36,967 nt of DNA from Desulfomonile tiedjei (GTDB taxonomy: Bacteria > Desulfobacterota > Desulfomonilia > Desulfomonilales > Desulfomonilaceae), in assembly GCA_016212935.1 (NCBI GenBank), contig JACRDE010000369.1, positions 1 through 36,967 of the forward strand. Reading direction: 5' to 3'. Position 1 is the stretch's first letter, and each line of letters starts with the position of its first letter. The notes beneath the pieces were generated by a model. That model did no database searches. It was given only the letters and a program-made list of their open reading frames with translations, and was not told the DNA's origin. Position numbers and translations under genes: made by a program. Below are positions 1-9,444 of this stretch, in pieces.

Positions 1-25
1 GATTTGAAGGCGAAATGTATAACTG
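1..25 (-). repeat. edge fragment of dispersed repeat family B
   Basis: The first 25 bases resemble the outer flank of the family B repeat, best seen at 23179-23203, where GATTTGAAAGCGAA is followed by a GTAT motif. Only this flank lies in the window, so the hairpin part, if present, is upstream. Together with the copy at 1753-1814 it would place repeat copies on both sides of the peptidase gene, in opposite orientation. Short and imperfect, so tentative. Confidence 0.35.
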
Positions 26-37
26 TTGCGTCGGACG

Positions 38-1738
38 CTACTGACGAAGCTTCTCAAGCTTCTGTTCCATCAAAGATACTGCAGCACCCAACATGTCGGA
101 ATCAAAAGCAAATCGTGCGCCAGCGGCCTCAAACAAAGAAGGCAGTGCCACTGTCCCACCAAGAGCCAGCGAATCTCGATAGGCCTTCACCGCCGCGGCC
201 TCGTCCTTGAGGGAATTTCGCCAGACCTGGACTGCCCCTAATTGAGCGATACCATATTCTACATAGTAGAACGGCACCACATGAATGTGGAGTTTCCGCT
301 GCCATCCGGTTATGTGTTCCTGCTCCAATCCGGTCCAATCAACCCAAGGCATGAAGCGCTCTGAAAGCATCTTCCACTGGGCGTCGCAATTGGAGGGCAG
401 CGAAGATTCCTCAGGATGTACGTACACCCAGTGCTGAAACGCGTCTACAGCGGCCATGTACGGCCAAAACATTATGCCATGTTCCAAATGCTCCACCAGG
501 GCCCTGGCGGCATCGGCCAGGGAGTAGAACCCTCCCTTTTCCTCAGACAAATATGGCGAAGCCAGCAATTCCATGCCCATAGAAGCGACTTCCGAGAATT
601 CCATCCCCACTGAGTGCTGTTGATGAAACGGCAGATGGCTGCGCTCGAAAACGTGGAATCCATGGCCGGACTCGTGCAGAAGAGTTTGCACGTCATCGTG
701 TATCCCAACTGCGTTCATGAATATGAACGGACGCTTCGCAACGGCAAATTCAGTGCAGTAGCCACCTGGGGCCTTGTTCTTTCGATTATCAAGATCCAGC
801 AGGTCCTCGCGGACCATTGTGTCGAAATAGCGCCCCAGGGTCTCATCAAGGTTGTAGAACATGGAGGCGACTCTGACTTTCAATTCCGACACTTCCCGGA
901 ATGGCGCCAGTGGAGGCCTTCCGAGTGGATCCACATCCATATCCCACGGGCGGAGACTTTCCATCCCGAGAAGTCTCTTGCGTCTCTCGGCCACACGCAT
1001 AGCAGCCGGAACCACTGCTCGCTCAATTGCCTCATGGAATCGGAGGCAGTCATGCGGCGTGTAGTCGAATCGGTGATATTGCTTCCACCGGAAGGATCTG
1101 TAGTCGCTGAAACCCGCGTTCGCTGCCTGTTGTAGCCGAATCTCCATGAACTGCTGCCACAAGTCCCCTATGGCCCCACGGTCAGTCAATTGCCGATCCA
1201 TGGCAAGCCGCCAGGCATTTTCCCTCATCGACCGATCAGTCTTTTGGAAGATGGGTCTCAATTGCACTATAGTGACTTCTTTACCTTCCCATTGGACGGT
1301 CTGCGCGCCGATAATCTTGTCGTATTCTGTGGAGAGTTTGTGCTCACGGACTTGCAGTGGAAGGTTTTCTTCGCGGAAGATCTCTGCATCCGTCCGCATT
1401 CTCATGAGGGGAATCTCAAACCGGGGAGGCTCTGTTCCAAGGTCAAGCAATTTGCTCTTGAGTTTCTGCTCCGCTTCTTCGGACGGTGGAAACACGTTAT
1501 CCAGGAAGGTGTGAAAAAGCTCCTCTGCTTCCTTGTCTGCGGTATTCTTGGTCATCGCAACATGCAGGCGGCTGTATGTTTCCTCAACGGCTTCGCTGAT
1601 ACGAGTCCAATCGGACAAGAAATTCGTGATCTGACCCGATGTGATGTTTCGCTGAACGAGATCCTGGTAATAGGGTTCAAAATCGGCCCAGGTCCAGTGC
1701 TTCAGCACCTCAGGGTCCACGGGTAAGGAATCAAACAT
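38..1738 (-). CDS. M3 family oligoendopeptidase (PepF-like zinc metallopeptidase)
   Basis: A 566-aa cytoplasmic zinc peptidase expected to cleave short peptides. The zinc motif HESGH is at residues 355-359, within a stretch matching the M3 signature (LLHESGHGFH); both histidines would bind zinc and the glutamate is catalytic. No signal peptide is visible. The length fits the oligoendopeptidase F group of family M3 (about 560-600 aa). I start at the ATG at 1738 because an AAGGAG ribosome binding site lies 7 bases upstream; a TTG at 1759 would also extend the frame but has no better site. The gene stands alone, separated from the next gene by about 165 bp containing a family B repeat. The family is clear; the exact substrate is unknown. 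Confidence 0.9.
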   Translation of the reverse strand: MFDSLPVDPEVLKHWTWADFEPYYQDLVQRNITSGQITNFLSDWTRISEAVEETYSRLHVAMTKNTADKEAEELFHTFLDNVFPPSEEAEQKLKSKLLDLGTEPPRFEIPLMRMRTDAEIFREENLPLQVREHKLSTEYDKIIGAQTVQWEGKEVTIVQLRPIFQKTDRSMRENAWRLAMDRQLTDRGAIGDLWQQFMEIRLQQAANAGFSDYRSFRWKQYHRFDYTPHDCLRFHEAIERAVVPAAMRVAERRKRLLGMESLRPWDMDVDPLGRPPLAPFREVSELKVRVASMFYNLDETLGRYFDTMVREDLLDLDNRKNKAPGGYCTEFAVAKRPFIFMNAVGIHDDVQTLLHESGHGFHVFERSHLPFHQQHSVGMEFSEVASMGMELLASPYLSEEKGGFYSLADAARALVEHLEHGIMFWPYMAAVDAFQHWVYVHPEESSLPSNCDAQWKMLSERFMPWVDWTGLEQEHITGWQRKLHIHVVPFYYVEYGIAQLGAVQVWRNSLKDEAAAVKAYRDSLALGGTVALPSLFEAAGARFAFDSDMLGAAVSLMEQKLEKLRQ

Positions 1739-1752
1739 GAAAGTCTCCTTGA

Positions 1753-1814
1753 ATACCAATGGGTTTCCAAATCAGTAAGGTCGAAGGAACCTTCTTGAAA
1801 GAAATTCCTCCCCC
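1753..1814 (+). repeat. dispersed repeat family B, copy 2
   Basis: This copy begins with an ATACCAAT...TTCCAAATCAGTAAGG flank and continues into an imperfect hairpin (GGAACCTTCTT / GAAAGAAATTCC) ending in CCTCCCCC. The same flank-plus-hairpin order recurs at 22980-23067 and, on the other strand, at 23117-23203. It lies immediately upstream of the ribosome binding site of the M3 peptidase, so the hairpin would fall in that gene's 5' untranslated region or promoter. Confidence 0.6.
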
Positions 1815-1905
1815 ATTTTTCCTAGTTTCAATACCGATCGGTGTAGCATGTCCGTTTAATATTCTTTTCGTAATAATGACGCTTCCACCCTGAGTAGGTT
1901 TCAAA

Positions 1906-2889
1906 TTAGCGCGCTTTCACAGAGGCGAGACGAGAGCAATTCAAGCAATTCGGAGGGGTTTGGCTGCGCAATCCGGCAAGCAGATTTTCAGCAGCCATTT
2001 CCCCCATTCTTGTTCTTGTTTCCACAGTTGCGCTCCCCACGTGCGGAAGCAGCACCACGTTTTCAAGATCCACCAGTCCAGGTGTCAATTTCGGCTCATT
2101 CTCGTACACGTCCAGCCCCGCGCCGGCGATCTTGCCAGCCCTGAGAGCCTCCACCAACTCGCGCTCGTTCACAACGGGTCCCCTGGCCGCGTTTATCAGG
2201 TACGCGGATCGCTTCATCAAATTGAGTTCTCGAGCCCCTATCATATGGAGAGTCTTATCGGTCAGAGGTACATGCAATGACACGAAGTCAGATTCCGTCA
2301 GTAGGTCGTCCAGGCCCCTGTGTTCCACCGAGAGTTTCTGCTCTATTGACGCATCCAACCTTGTGCGACTGTAATACAACACCCGCATGTCAAAGCCGGT
2401 CGCTCGCCTGGCAACAGCTTTACCTATTTGCCCGAACCCAATTATCCCGAGAGTTTTTCCCGTGACCTGACGCCCCAAAAACAACAATGGAGCCCAAAAA
2501 CGAAAATGACCTTTTCTAGTGCGTTGGTCTCCTTCAACTACGCGTCTCGCCACAGCCAGAATCAATGCGAACGTCAATTCGGCAGTGGCATCGGTGAGCA
2601 CTCCGGGCGTATTTGACACAAGAATTGCCCTCGCAGTTGCGGCATCCAGGTCTATATGGTCAAAGCCGACCCCATAATTTGCGATCATCTTCAAAAGCGG
2701 CGCGTTGGTGAGCAGTTCCTTGTCTACTCGATCCGAAATCGTGCACAGCAGGCCCTCTTTGTCTCGTACGCGGGCAAGAAGATCAGCGCGGTCCATCGGC
2801 CTCTCGAACTCATTGATCTCAATTTCATGTTCGCTTCGGATCGTGGAGACAATCTCTTCCGGAATCCGAGCTGTTATGAGCACCCTCAT
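1906..2889 (-). CDS. D-2-hydroxyacid dehydrogenase (glyoxylate/hydroxypyruvate reductase-like)
   Basis: A 327-aa NAD(P)-dependent oxidoreductase of the D-isomer-specific 2-hydroxyacid dehydrogenase family. The Rossmann motif GIIGFGQIG sits mid-protein, followed by the catalytic Arg in NAARGPVV, the Glu in YENEP and the His in LLPHVGSAT, the classic R-E-H triad. The sequence style is closest to GyaR-type glyoxylate or hydroxypyruvate reductases, which interconvert glyoxylate/glycolate or hydroxypyruvate/D-glycerate in the cytoplasm. The start is an ATG; the upstream ribosome site is weak. It lies 64 bp downstream of the hybrid kinase gene on the same strand and could be co-transcribed with it. 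Substrate choice among family members cannot be read from the sequence. Confidence 0.88.
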   Translation of the reverse strand: MRVLITARIPEEIVSTIRSEHEIEINEFERPMDRADLLARVRDKEGLLCTISDRVDKELLTNAPLLKMIANYGVGFDHIDLDAATARAILVSNTPGVLTDATAELTFALILAVARRVVEGDQRTRKGHFRFWAPLLFLGRQVTGKTLGIIGFGQIGKAVARRATGFDMRVLYYSRTRLDASIEQKLSVEHRGLDDLLTESDFVSLHVPLTDKTLHMIGARELNLMKRSAYLINAARGPVVNERELVEALRAGKIAGAGLDVYENEPKLTPGLVDLENVVLLPHVGSATVETRTRMGEMAAENLLAGLRSQTPPNCLNCSRLASVKAR

Positions 2890-2953
2890 CGAAAAAAACC
2901 GCCTGTTGAATTACTGGTCGGCAAGGCTCAGCGGCACCATCGTATGTCAAAAA

Positions 2954-5731
2954 TCACGCTGTAACGACCCTGGGGGAATTAGCTCTCACGTGGGCCAGGA
3001 CCTTAGCCAAGACATTGCTGAGTTCTCTCACATTGTACGGTTTGACAACCACCCCGCTGAACCCGTACCGCTCGTACTGGGCCATTACTGGATCATTGCA
3101 GTATCCACTCGACACTATGGCCTTAACATTAGGATCGATTTCCAGGAGGAGCTTAATGGCTTCCGCGCCTCCAAGACCACCCGGAACTGTGAGATCCATG
3201 ATCACCAATGTGAACGGATTCGGTGAATCAAAATGTGAGCGGAACAGCTCCACAGCCTCAGCGCCGTCTTTGGCCATCACCACCTCAAATCCGAGAATGG
3301 CCAGCATTTCACCTGCAAGCTCGAGTATGTTCTCTTCGTCATCCATGAGCAACACCTTTCCGGAGCCGGTGAAAATGTAGTCGGACCCGTCCTGGCTTTC
3401 AAGCTTTGTCTGACCTGAAGCCGGAAGATATAGACTGAACGTTGTTCCTTTTCCCAATCGAGAGTCCACATCTATCATGCCATCGTGCTTCTTTATGATG
3501 GAATAGGATGTGGCTAGACCAAGACCTGTGCCATCGGACTTTGTCGTGAAATATGGGTCAAATATTCGGAGCAAGTGCTCCTTAGGTATTCCCGATCCCT
3601 CGTCCTTTATGGTTATTTTTATGAATTTGCCGGGCTTCCGGCCGGGAGAGCCTTCCGGGATTATCTGATTACTTGCGGTTATCTTGATTTTCCCGCCCAT
3701 GGGCATGGCCTGGCCTGCATTGATTATGAGGTTGTTAATAACCTGACTTATCTGACCCTTGTCTACTTCCGCGTTCCAAAGGTCTTCTGCGAATCGCGCC
3801 TCAAATTTGACATTGGACCCGGTGAGTGCGAACGCGCAGGATTCCTTCACAATGTCTGCGATGGATGCGGTGGCCTTAACCGGAGTTCCCCCTTTGGCGA
3901 AAGTAAGCAGCTGTCTGGTCAAATCCTGGGCGCGCATGACCGCCTTCTCGGCCTCGGACAACCGATAATGGACTTTTTCTCCAGGTTTGCAAAACAGCTT
4001 AGCCAGGGTAACATTGCCCAGGATCACAGTGAGAATATTGTTAAAATCGTGGGCAATTCCGCCTGCAAGAATCCCGACGGACTCCAATTTTTCCATGCGT
4101 ATGAGTTCGTTCTCGATCTTCTGCTTTTCAGTCACGTCTCGAAATACGATGACCACGCCTATAATTTTGCCTTCCTTATCGCGGATAGGCGCCCCGCTGT
4201 CGGCGATGATGCGTTCCGACCCGTCTTTTGACACCAGTATTGTATGGTTAGCGAGCCCGATGACTTTGCCGGTCCGGACTACTTTTTCCACAGGATCCTC
4301 GCAACGCATCCGAGTTTTTTCGTTGATTACCTTGAATACTTGTCTGAGCCGTTTTCCCAACGCCTCTCGATGGGACCAACCCGTGAGGTGCTCAGCCACA
4401 TTGTTTATAAGAGCTACGCGTCCGCCGGTGTCCGTGCTTATCACACCGTCGCCTATGGAACCCAGAGTCACGCGGAGCCGTTCGGTTTCCGCCTCAAGTT
4501 CCAGTTCGAATTTCTTTCGCTCGGTAACGTCTTCTACAATTCCAATGCCCCCCATAAGCGAGCCGTGCTCGGACTCGAGTCTCCTGAAGTAGCATCGCAC
4601 GGGGGTCACCTTATCCGCAGTAACTGACGCGTAATAACCTTCGTACCGACCTTCCTCTCCTCTGAGAGCATTCTTTATCTCAGTTAACATTCGCTTGTCT
4701 TTGAGGTTTCGGAACATGTCCAGGCCTACAAGCACCTCTTTTGAGGAGCCGATGATGCGCACGAAATTCTCGTTGCATGCGGTTATCACTCCTTGCGAAT
4801 CAAAATGAAAAATACCCAGGGGCGAATTCTCGAAGATCAGGCGATACTTCTGTTCTGATTGCCTGAGGGCTTCTTCAGCCCAGTTTCGTCGGGTCACGTC
4901 AAGTACGTTGCCCATGTTGGCGCTTCGCCCGCCATACCTGATGGTTGTCGCAAATACTTCCAAGAGCCTTGTCTCGCCATTCTTGCAAATCGCTCGAAAC
5001 TGGTAGTGCGGCTCCACGGTTTTTCCCATCGACCTTGCAAGACCTCTCTCGCGAACCAATCCGCGGTCTTCCGCGAGAACGAACTCCCAGAATTCCTTGC
5101 CTAACATCTCCTCTGCAGACCGTCCGAGTAGTCTGGCGAGATGGTCATTCACGTAAACAAATTTGCCGTCCTGATGGATGTAGATCCCGATGAGTGCTTC
5201 CTGAGACAGAACCCTGTACCGCTCTTCACTCTCTTTGAGGGCCTCTTCGGCTCCGCTTCTGTCGACAACCTCTGAAAAGGTAGCAACAGTGCCCTTGGAG
5301 GGGTTGGTCGGGTCAGATATTTCAAAACGAATTCTGGCGTGTAGAAGCGAACCATTGTGTCGAACCAATGTTGTTTCGACATCAGAATATTGCCCCGGTC
5401 CCACTCCTCCGTAAAGTATCTTGCCAACGCGTTCGTATTCTTCTTCGGACTCGAAGAATTCACGGATGCTTATTCCCAGATAGTCTTCTTCGTTTTCAAA
5501 CCCTAGGATTCTTCGCGCCGCATCGTTGAGCCACTTGATTTTTCCGCCGTCCAGATGCCCAATTGCAGCGAAACACATTGCACTTAACTCGTTTTGAACC
5601 GAACTGCGTTCCTGCAGTTCTTTCCTAGCTATTTCAAGAGGTTGCTCCTTCGCCGCCAGCTCTGCCAAGAGCTTGCGCGTTTGTTGCAGTTCGGAAAGTA
5701 ATTGGTCCCTGGTTTTTTCGTGGTCGTCCAT
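2954..5731 (-). CDS. multi-PAS hybrid sensor histidine kinase
   Basis: A 925-aa signalling protein without transmembrane segments, so probably a cytoplasmic sensor. A short N-terminal coiled coil (about 1-45) is followed by four PAS/PAC units (about 50-160, 168-285, 290-408 and 420-545; PAC ends such as FRDVTEKQK are visible). The HisKA dimerisation domain carries GGIAHDFNN with phospho-acceptor His561. The ATPase domain shows N-box NLIINAGQA, DEGSGIP and GTGLGLA motifs. A C-terminal receiver domain contains LLMDDEEN, Asp846 in VIMDLTVPGG, and Lys in VVKPY. The HDFNN H-box and ATPase arrangement are typical of NtrB-related kinases, and the attached receiver suggests a phosphorelay. No cognate output regulator is adjacent. 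The stimulus is unknown. Confidence 0.92.
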   Translation of the reverse strand: MDDHEKTRDQLLSELQQTRKLLAELAAKEQPLEIARKELQERSSVQNELSAMCFAAIGHLDGGKIKWLNDAARRILGFENEEDYLGISIREFFESEEEYERVGKILYGGVGPGQYSDVETTLVRHNGSLLHARIRFEISDPTNPSKGTVATFSEVVDRSGAEEALKESEERYRVLSQEALIGIYIHQDGKFVYVNDHLARLLGRSAEEMLGKEFWEFVLAEDRGLVRERGLARSMGKTVEPHYQFRAICKNGETRLLEVFATTIRYGGRSANMGNVLDVTRRNWAEEALRQSEQKYRLIFENSPLGIFHFDSQGVITACNENFVRIIGSSKEVLVGLDMFRNLKDKRMLTEIKNALRGEEGRYEGYYASVTADKVTPVRCYFRRLESEHGSLMGGIGIVEDVTERKKFELELEAETERLRVTLGSIGDGVISTDTGGRVALINNVAEHLTGWSHREALGKRLRQVFKVINEKTRMRCEDPVEKVVRTGKVIGLANHTILVSKDGSERIIADSGAPIRDKEGKIIGVVIVFRDVTEKQKIENELIRMEKLESVGILAGGIAHDFNNILTVILGNVTLAKLFCKPGEKVHYRLSEAEKAVMRAQDLTRQLLTFAKGGTPVKATASIADIVKESCAFALTGSNVKFEARFAEDLWNAEVDKGQISQVINNLIINAGQAMPMGGKIKITASNQIIPEGSPGRKPGKFIKITIKDEGSGIPKEHLLRIFDPYFTTKSDGTGLGLATSYSIIKKHDGMIDVDSRLGKGTTFSLYLPASGQTKLESQDGSDYIFTGSGKVLLMDDEENILELAGEMLAILGFEVVMAKDGAEAVELFRSHFDSPNPFTLVIMDLTVPGGLGGAEAIKLLLEIDPNVKAIVSSGYCNDPVMAQYERYGFSGVVVKPYNVRELSNVLAKVLAHVRANSPRVVTA

Positions 5732-6221
5732 ATGGCATCCTGAAAACTACGCTGGACAGCTATCCGGCATTGCTGCTGATCGCATGTTACAGTAGAGTCC
5801 CGGAACGCTCAATGAAAAGTTGCTGTTTCCAATTGCTACAAATAAGTCATCTTACTTCACTGTTCACAGATTAGCTCTGGATGGACCTATGTCCGCTTCC
5901 GGACTCTACTTGGGTGCTGTTCATCGATCGATTCGGATCAGAGAGATTCTATGCCATTTCTCAAATGTTTTCATGAGACAGTCGTTATTCCTGGACAGTG
6001 AAGCAGGAGGGCCGTCCGTGGAGCAGACTGCCTGCTGTCGGCAACTCCGCTTGGTACCTGCTTCATGGAGGATTGGCATTGGGTTGGTATTGCGTTTGGA
6101 CAATACTGAATCCCTCAATTTTTTCGGGTTCAGTTTAGTCGAGAAGATGGTAGGCACTCAACAGAAATCCGCTCGGTCCAGTAATCATCCACTTGCTCGG
6201 GGCAACCATGCTCCGCTACAT
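5732..6221. other. intergenic region with no recognisable gene
   Basis: About 490 bases between the kinase start and a family A repeat. Short open frames exist on both strands (for example plus 5820-6299 and minus 5921-6157), but their translations look random, carry no motif, and lack convincing ribosome sites. I see no tRNA, clear terminator or operator. Confidence 0.5.
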
Positions 6222-6300
6222 GCCATTGCGAGCGCAGCGAAGCCCTCTCCTGGACTCAATTATTTAGATTGCTTCGGAGGCCTACGCCCCTGGCAATGAC
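6222..6300. repeat. dispersed palindromic repeat family A, copy 1
   Basis: The element starts GCCATTGCGAGCGCAGCGAAG and ends GATTGCTTCGG...GGCAATGAC, so the two ends are imperfect inverted complements around a roughly 30-base centre. The same GAAGCAATCTC / GAGATTGCTTC arms and a terminal CAATGAC-type end appear in copies at 19392, 26491, 29893 and 32345. It lies just downstream of the TPR gene that ends at 6341 on the minus strand. Confidence 0.65.
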
Positions 6301-6340
6301 GGTCTCCCCTGCGCAATTGAAGTCTTGCCGGGTGACACTA

Positions 6341-7885
6341 TCACCAGAATTTTTTCTCGGTGGTCAATGTCTCCGGGTCGGAAGGATGCCCGGATAGCGC
6401 GGACGTACCAGAAGCTGCTCTAAGAAGAGTCTCCGTGTCCCGCAAGAGAGCTCCGACAGTTTTCAGACGAGCGGCCTCTTTTAGAAACGTCAATGCTTTC
6501 CGAAAATCTTCGGCGGCTGGAACAAGTTCGCCTCTTTCTTTTCGCGCCACCCCCCGGTTGGCGTATGCAAGGCCGTTGGATGGCTGCATCTCAATGACCT
6601 TTGAGAAAGCTTCTATAGCTCTCTCAAACTCACCTTTGAGCAGGAGGTTCTTGCCAAGGGCGTACTGCGCGTCCAGTCCGGCCGTCTTGGAATCGAGTTT
6701 AATCGCGGCGGAAAGATCCGCAATAGCTTGGCTATACCTCTTCGTGGCTTCATAGGCCGATGCTCTGCTTAGGAGCGCTCGCACATCGTTTGGATCAGCT
6801 TCAAGCGCGGCGGTCAAATCCGGAATACCCTCATCGCATCGGTTTGCAAGAACTCTGGCCTGGCCTCTCAAGCCCATTATGGACGGAGCATCGGGCATAA
6901 TGCTAAGCGCCCGGCTGAAATCCTTTTCGGCACCCTCATATTTCCCCAGGTCCAGAAGCAGCCTGCCTCGCTCGAAATATATACCTGCGTCATCTTTCTT
7001 GAGAGTCAGAAGTCTAGAATAGTCTGCAACTGCCTCATCCTTGAGTCCCATTCTTATGTATACCTGGGCCCGATTCGACAGAGCCAGCGGTGATTCGGGA
7101 TTGATTTCCAGGCTTCGGGAAAGATCAGACACAGCGTCCTTCAGGCTGTCCATTGAAGCGCGGGCCCATCCGCGATTTGTCAAAGCCTCTGAATTCCCTG
7201 GTTCGAGGGTTATGGTTCGATTGTAGGACTCTATAGCCTGGTCTATTTTGCCCTCTGTGAAAAGCAGGTTACCGCGCTTGAGAAAGGCCTTAGCATTGTT
7301 CGGATCGAGCTCGACCGCCTTGTTGAAATCGGACAAAGCCTTATCCTGAGCTTTTCGTTTTTGATGGGCCATACCGCGCATGAAATAGGCTGCAGAATCG
7401 TCTGGATCCGATTTGAGAGCCTGGCTGAGGTCCAGAATCGCTGAGTCCTCATGACCGAGCGCAAACTCGGCTTCTCCCCGAATCCGACGGGCCCCAGCAT
7501 GGTTCGGTTCCATGTTCAGTACGCGGCTCATGTCCTCCGCGGCCTTATCGTACACTTTCTTGTTGAGGTAGATAGCCCCCCGGCCGTACACCGCATCCAC
7601 CAAATTCGGATCTTTTGACACCGCCTGGTTGAAGTCTGCCAATGCCCGGTCTTCCTGTCCTTTGGCTCTGAACGCGACTCCTCGGTTGAAATATGCGCGT
7701 GCATTGTTGGGGTCATTTGCCAGTGCGCTGGTATAGAGCTGAATCGCCCTGTCCAGGTCCAATTTCCAATGCGCTTCCACACCATCCGAAAAGAGATTTT
7801 TCACGTCCGCAGCAAACACGAGTGGTGGCGCAGTTAAGACTACAATTAGAGCGGTGGTCAAGGCCCGAATTTCAATTACGGTCAT
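6341..7885 (-). CDS. exported TPR-repeat protein
   Basis: A 514-aa protein with an N-terminal signal peptide (hydrophobic ALTTALIVVLTAPPLVFA, cleavage near AFA-like residues 24-26) followed by roughly a dozen tetratricopeptide repeats covering most of the chain. Repeats show the usual 34-residue period with motifs such as AYFNRGVA, ALADFNQAV and DPNNA. It is predicted to be periplasmic or envelope-bound and to act as a protein-interaction scaffold; no catalytic domain is visible. Its ATG overlaps the stop codon of the upstream TPR gene as ATGA, so the two are translationally coupled. The last 70 residues are less repeat-like. The family call is firm; partner and function are unknown. Confidence 0.85.
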   Translation of the reverse strand: MTVIEIRALTTALIVVLTAPPLVFAADVKNLFSDGVEAHWKLDLDRAIQLYTSALANDPNNARAYFNRGVAFRAKGQEDRALADFNQAVSKDPNLVDAVYGRGAIYLNKKVYDKAAEDMSRVLNMEPNHAGARRIRGEAEFALGHEDSAILDLSQALKSDPDDSAAYFMRGMAHQKRKAQDKALSDFNKAVELDPNNAKAFLKRGNLLFTEGKIDQAIESYNRTITLEPGNSEALTNRGWARASMDSLKDAVSDLSRSLEINPESPLALSNRAQVYIRMGLKDEAVADYSRLLTLKKDDAGIYFERGRLLLDLGKYEGAEKDFSRALSIMPDAPSIMGLRGQARVLANRCDEGIPDLTAALEADPNDVRALLSRASAYEATKRYSQAIADLSAAIKLDSKTAGLDAQYALGKNLLLKGEFERAIEAFSKVIEMQPSNGLAYANRGVARKERGELVPAAEDFRKALTFLKEAARLKTVGALLRDTETLLRAASGTSALSGHPSDPETLTTEKKFW

Positions 7886-9363
7886 TTCTCTGATCCGTTT
7901 CCACGGGAAGTTGCGATCGCGTTCAAAACGGCTGCGTTGACCGGCTGCCGCAAAGAAACACCGCCTGGTTCCGGCAGACTCAAGGCCCTTGAAAAGTCCG
8001 CCCTGGAACGTTTAGGGTCTCCAAGGAAATCGTAAGCAATGCCCCTTCGCAAATAGGATTCTCTGTGTTTGGGATCGAGCTGTATTGCCCGGCTGAATTC
8101 TTCGACAGCCGCGGCAATTTGCCCCTTCTTGCCCAGAGCGATACCCAGATTGCAGTGAGACTCCGGATCGTCCGGCCGCTGGCTTGCCAGTCTCTTGAAA
8201 ATGTTCACAGCCTCTTCATAGTCGCCTGAGGCCTCTTTCAGGGTTCCGAGCATAAGGAGGGTTTCCGGATTACCGGGGTCTATGGAGTAGGCCCTCTCAA
8301 GATCCTTGATAGCTTTGTTGGGCTGGTTCATCTGGAGCAGACACTCGGCCCTGAAAGCGTAAAGGGGCGCAGAATTTGGATCAAGCTCCAAAGCTCGGTT
8401 CAAATCCGGGAGCGCGTTAGCGCATTCTCCGACACTCTTGTGTATCCATCCTCTGTTCGCATAAGCTTTTGGCAGATCGGGATTGAGGGTGATCGCCTTT
8501 GAGGTATCTCGAATCGCCTGAACAATGTTGCCCTTCTTGAAGAAAACCCATCCGCGGTTGTTGTAGGCATCGGCATGGGTGGGAGAAATGCGGACGGCCC
8601 GATTATAATCGTTTATCGCCTCATCCAGCTCTCCCTTTTTGACATGTGCGTTGCCTCTTTGGAAATAGGCCAACGCATAGTCCGGGTTAAGCTCTATGGC
8701 TCTCGTGAGATCCTTGACCGCTCCGTTAGCGTCATCCAGCTTGAGCCTGGCATTGCCTCTATTGTAGTATGCAAGAAGGTAGTTCGGATCGAGCTGCAGA
8801 GCTCGGCTGAAATCATCGATAGATTTTTCAACTTCGTTTCTTTGCAGAAGAGCCCATCCTCTGTTGTTGTATGCGTCCCTGTCGCGCGGATCGATCTCTA
8901 TGGATCGAGTAAAGTCAGCGATAGCACGATCGAAGTCACCTTTCCCGTGATAAGCGTTGCCGCGATTGTAATACGCGAGCCCATATGACTGATTGAGTTC
9001 AATCGCTTTTGAGTAGTCTTTTATCGCTTTGTCGTATTCTCCAAGTCTGTAGTATGCGCTCCCACGGTTGTTGAAGGCTGTTTCCATTCGCGGGTCCAGT
9101 TCAAGCGTTTTGGAATAATCTTGTACTGCCTCCTTGAACTTGCCGAGTCTTTCCAGGGAGAGTCCGCGTCTGAAGAAAACGTCCCCGCCCGACGCTCCCT
9201 GACGAACCGCTTTTGAAAAGAGATCTGTCGCCTTTACATGGTCTCCCATTTTTTGAGCAAGCTTGGCCTTTTCCAGGTATTCTTCTGCGGATTCCTCAGC
9301 CATCGCGGTTACAGCCAGAAGCAGTATTCCGAAAACAGCAGCGACGAGCATTTTCAATCGCAT
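7882..9363 (-). CDS. exported TPR-repeat protein (first gene of a coupled pair)
   Basis: A 493-aa protein with a signal peptide (MRLKMLVAAVFGILLLAVTA, cleavage after AMA) and at least eleven tetratricopeptide repeats with recurring AYYNRGNA, DYSKAIEL and NNRGWA segments. The high internal similarity of the repeats suggests recent repeat duplication. I start at the ATG at 9363, preceded by AAAGGAA about ten bases upstream; the GTG at 9384 has no ribosome site and would add seven residues before the signal peptide. It is followed by an ATGA overlap with the second TPR gene, which is similar in plan and may be a diverged tandem paralogue. Likely periplasmic scaffold; partners unknown. Confidence 0.87.
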   Translation of the reverse strand: MRLKMLVAAVFGILLLAVTAMAEESAEEYLEKAKLAQKMGDHVKATDLFSKAVRQGASGGDVFFRRGLSLERLGKFKEAVQDYSKTLELDPRMETAFNNRGSAYYRLGEYDKAIKDYSKAIELNQSYGLAYYNRGNAYHGKGDFDRAIADFTRSIEIDPRDRDAYNNRGWALLQRNEVEKSIDDFSRALQLDPNYLLAYYNRGNARLKLDDANGAVKDLTRAIELNPDYALAYFQRGNAHVKKGELDEAINDYNRAVRISPTHADAYNNRGWVFFKKGNIVQAIRDTSKAITLNPDLPKAYANRGWIHKSVGECANALPDLNRALELDPNSAPLYAFRAECLLQMNQPNKAIKDLERAYSIDPGNPETLLMLGTLKEASGDYEEAVNIFKRLASQRPDDPESHCNLGIALGKKGQIAAAVEEFSRAIQLDPKHRESYLRRGIAYDFLGDPKRSRADFSRALSLPEPGGVSLRQPVNAAVLNAIATSRGNGSEK

Positions 9364-9415
9364 ATTGAAAAATTCCTTTTTCACAGACGACTGCTTAATT
9401 TAATTTTACCATAAC

Positions 9416-9444
9416 ATTAACATGCATGTCTAGCCTTCTGTCAA
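9416..9444 (-). promoter_or_regulatory. sigma70-like promoter for the TPR gene pair
   Basis: Reading the minus strand, a perfect TTGACA (9439-9444) is followed after exactly 17 bases by GTTAAT (9416-9421), which matches four of six bases of the -10 consensus. It lies about 55-80 bases upstream of the chosen start at 9363, in an AT-rich stretch. Predicted from sequence only. Confidence 0.5.

Noticed and set aside
614-1135. 173-aa plus-strand open frame opposite the M3 peptidase
   Set aside because: It lies antisense to a clearly conserved peptidase gene and its translation has no domain or signal.
5820-6299. 159-aa plus-strand open frame in the kinase/TPR spacer
   Set aside because: Its end runs through a family A repeat, the translation looks random, and there is no convincing ribosome site.
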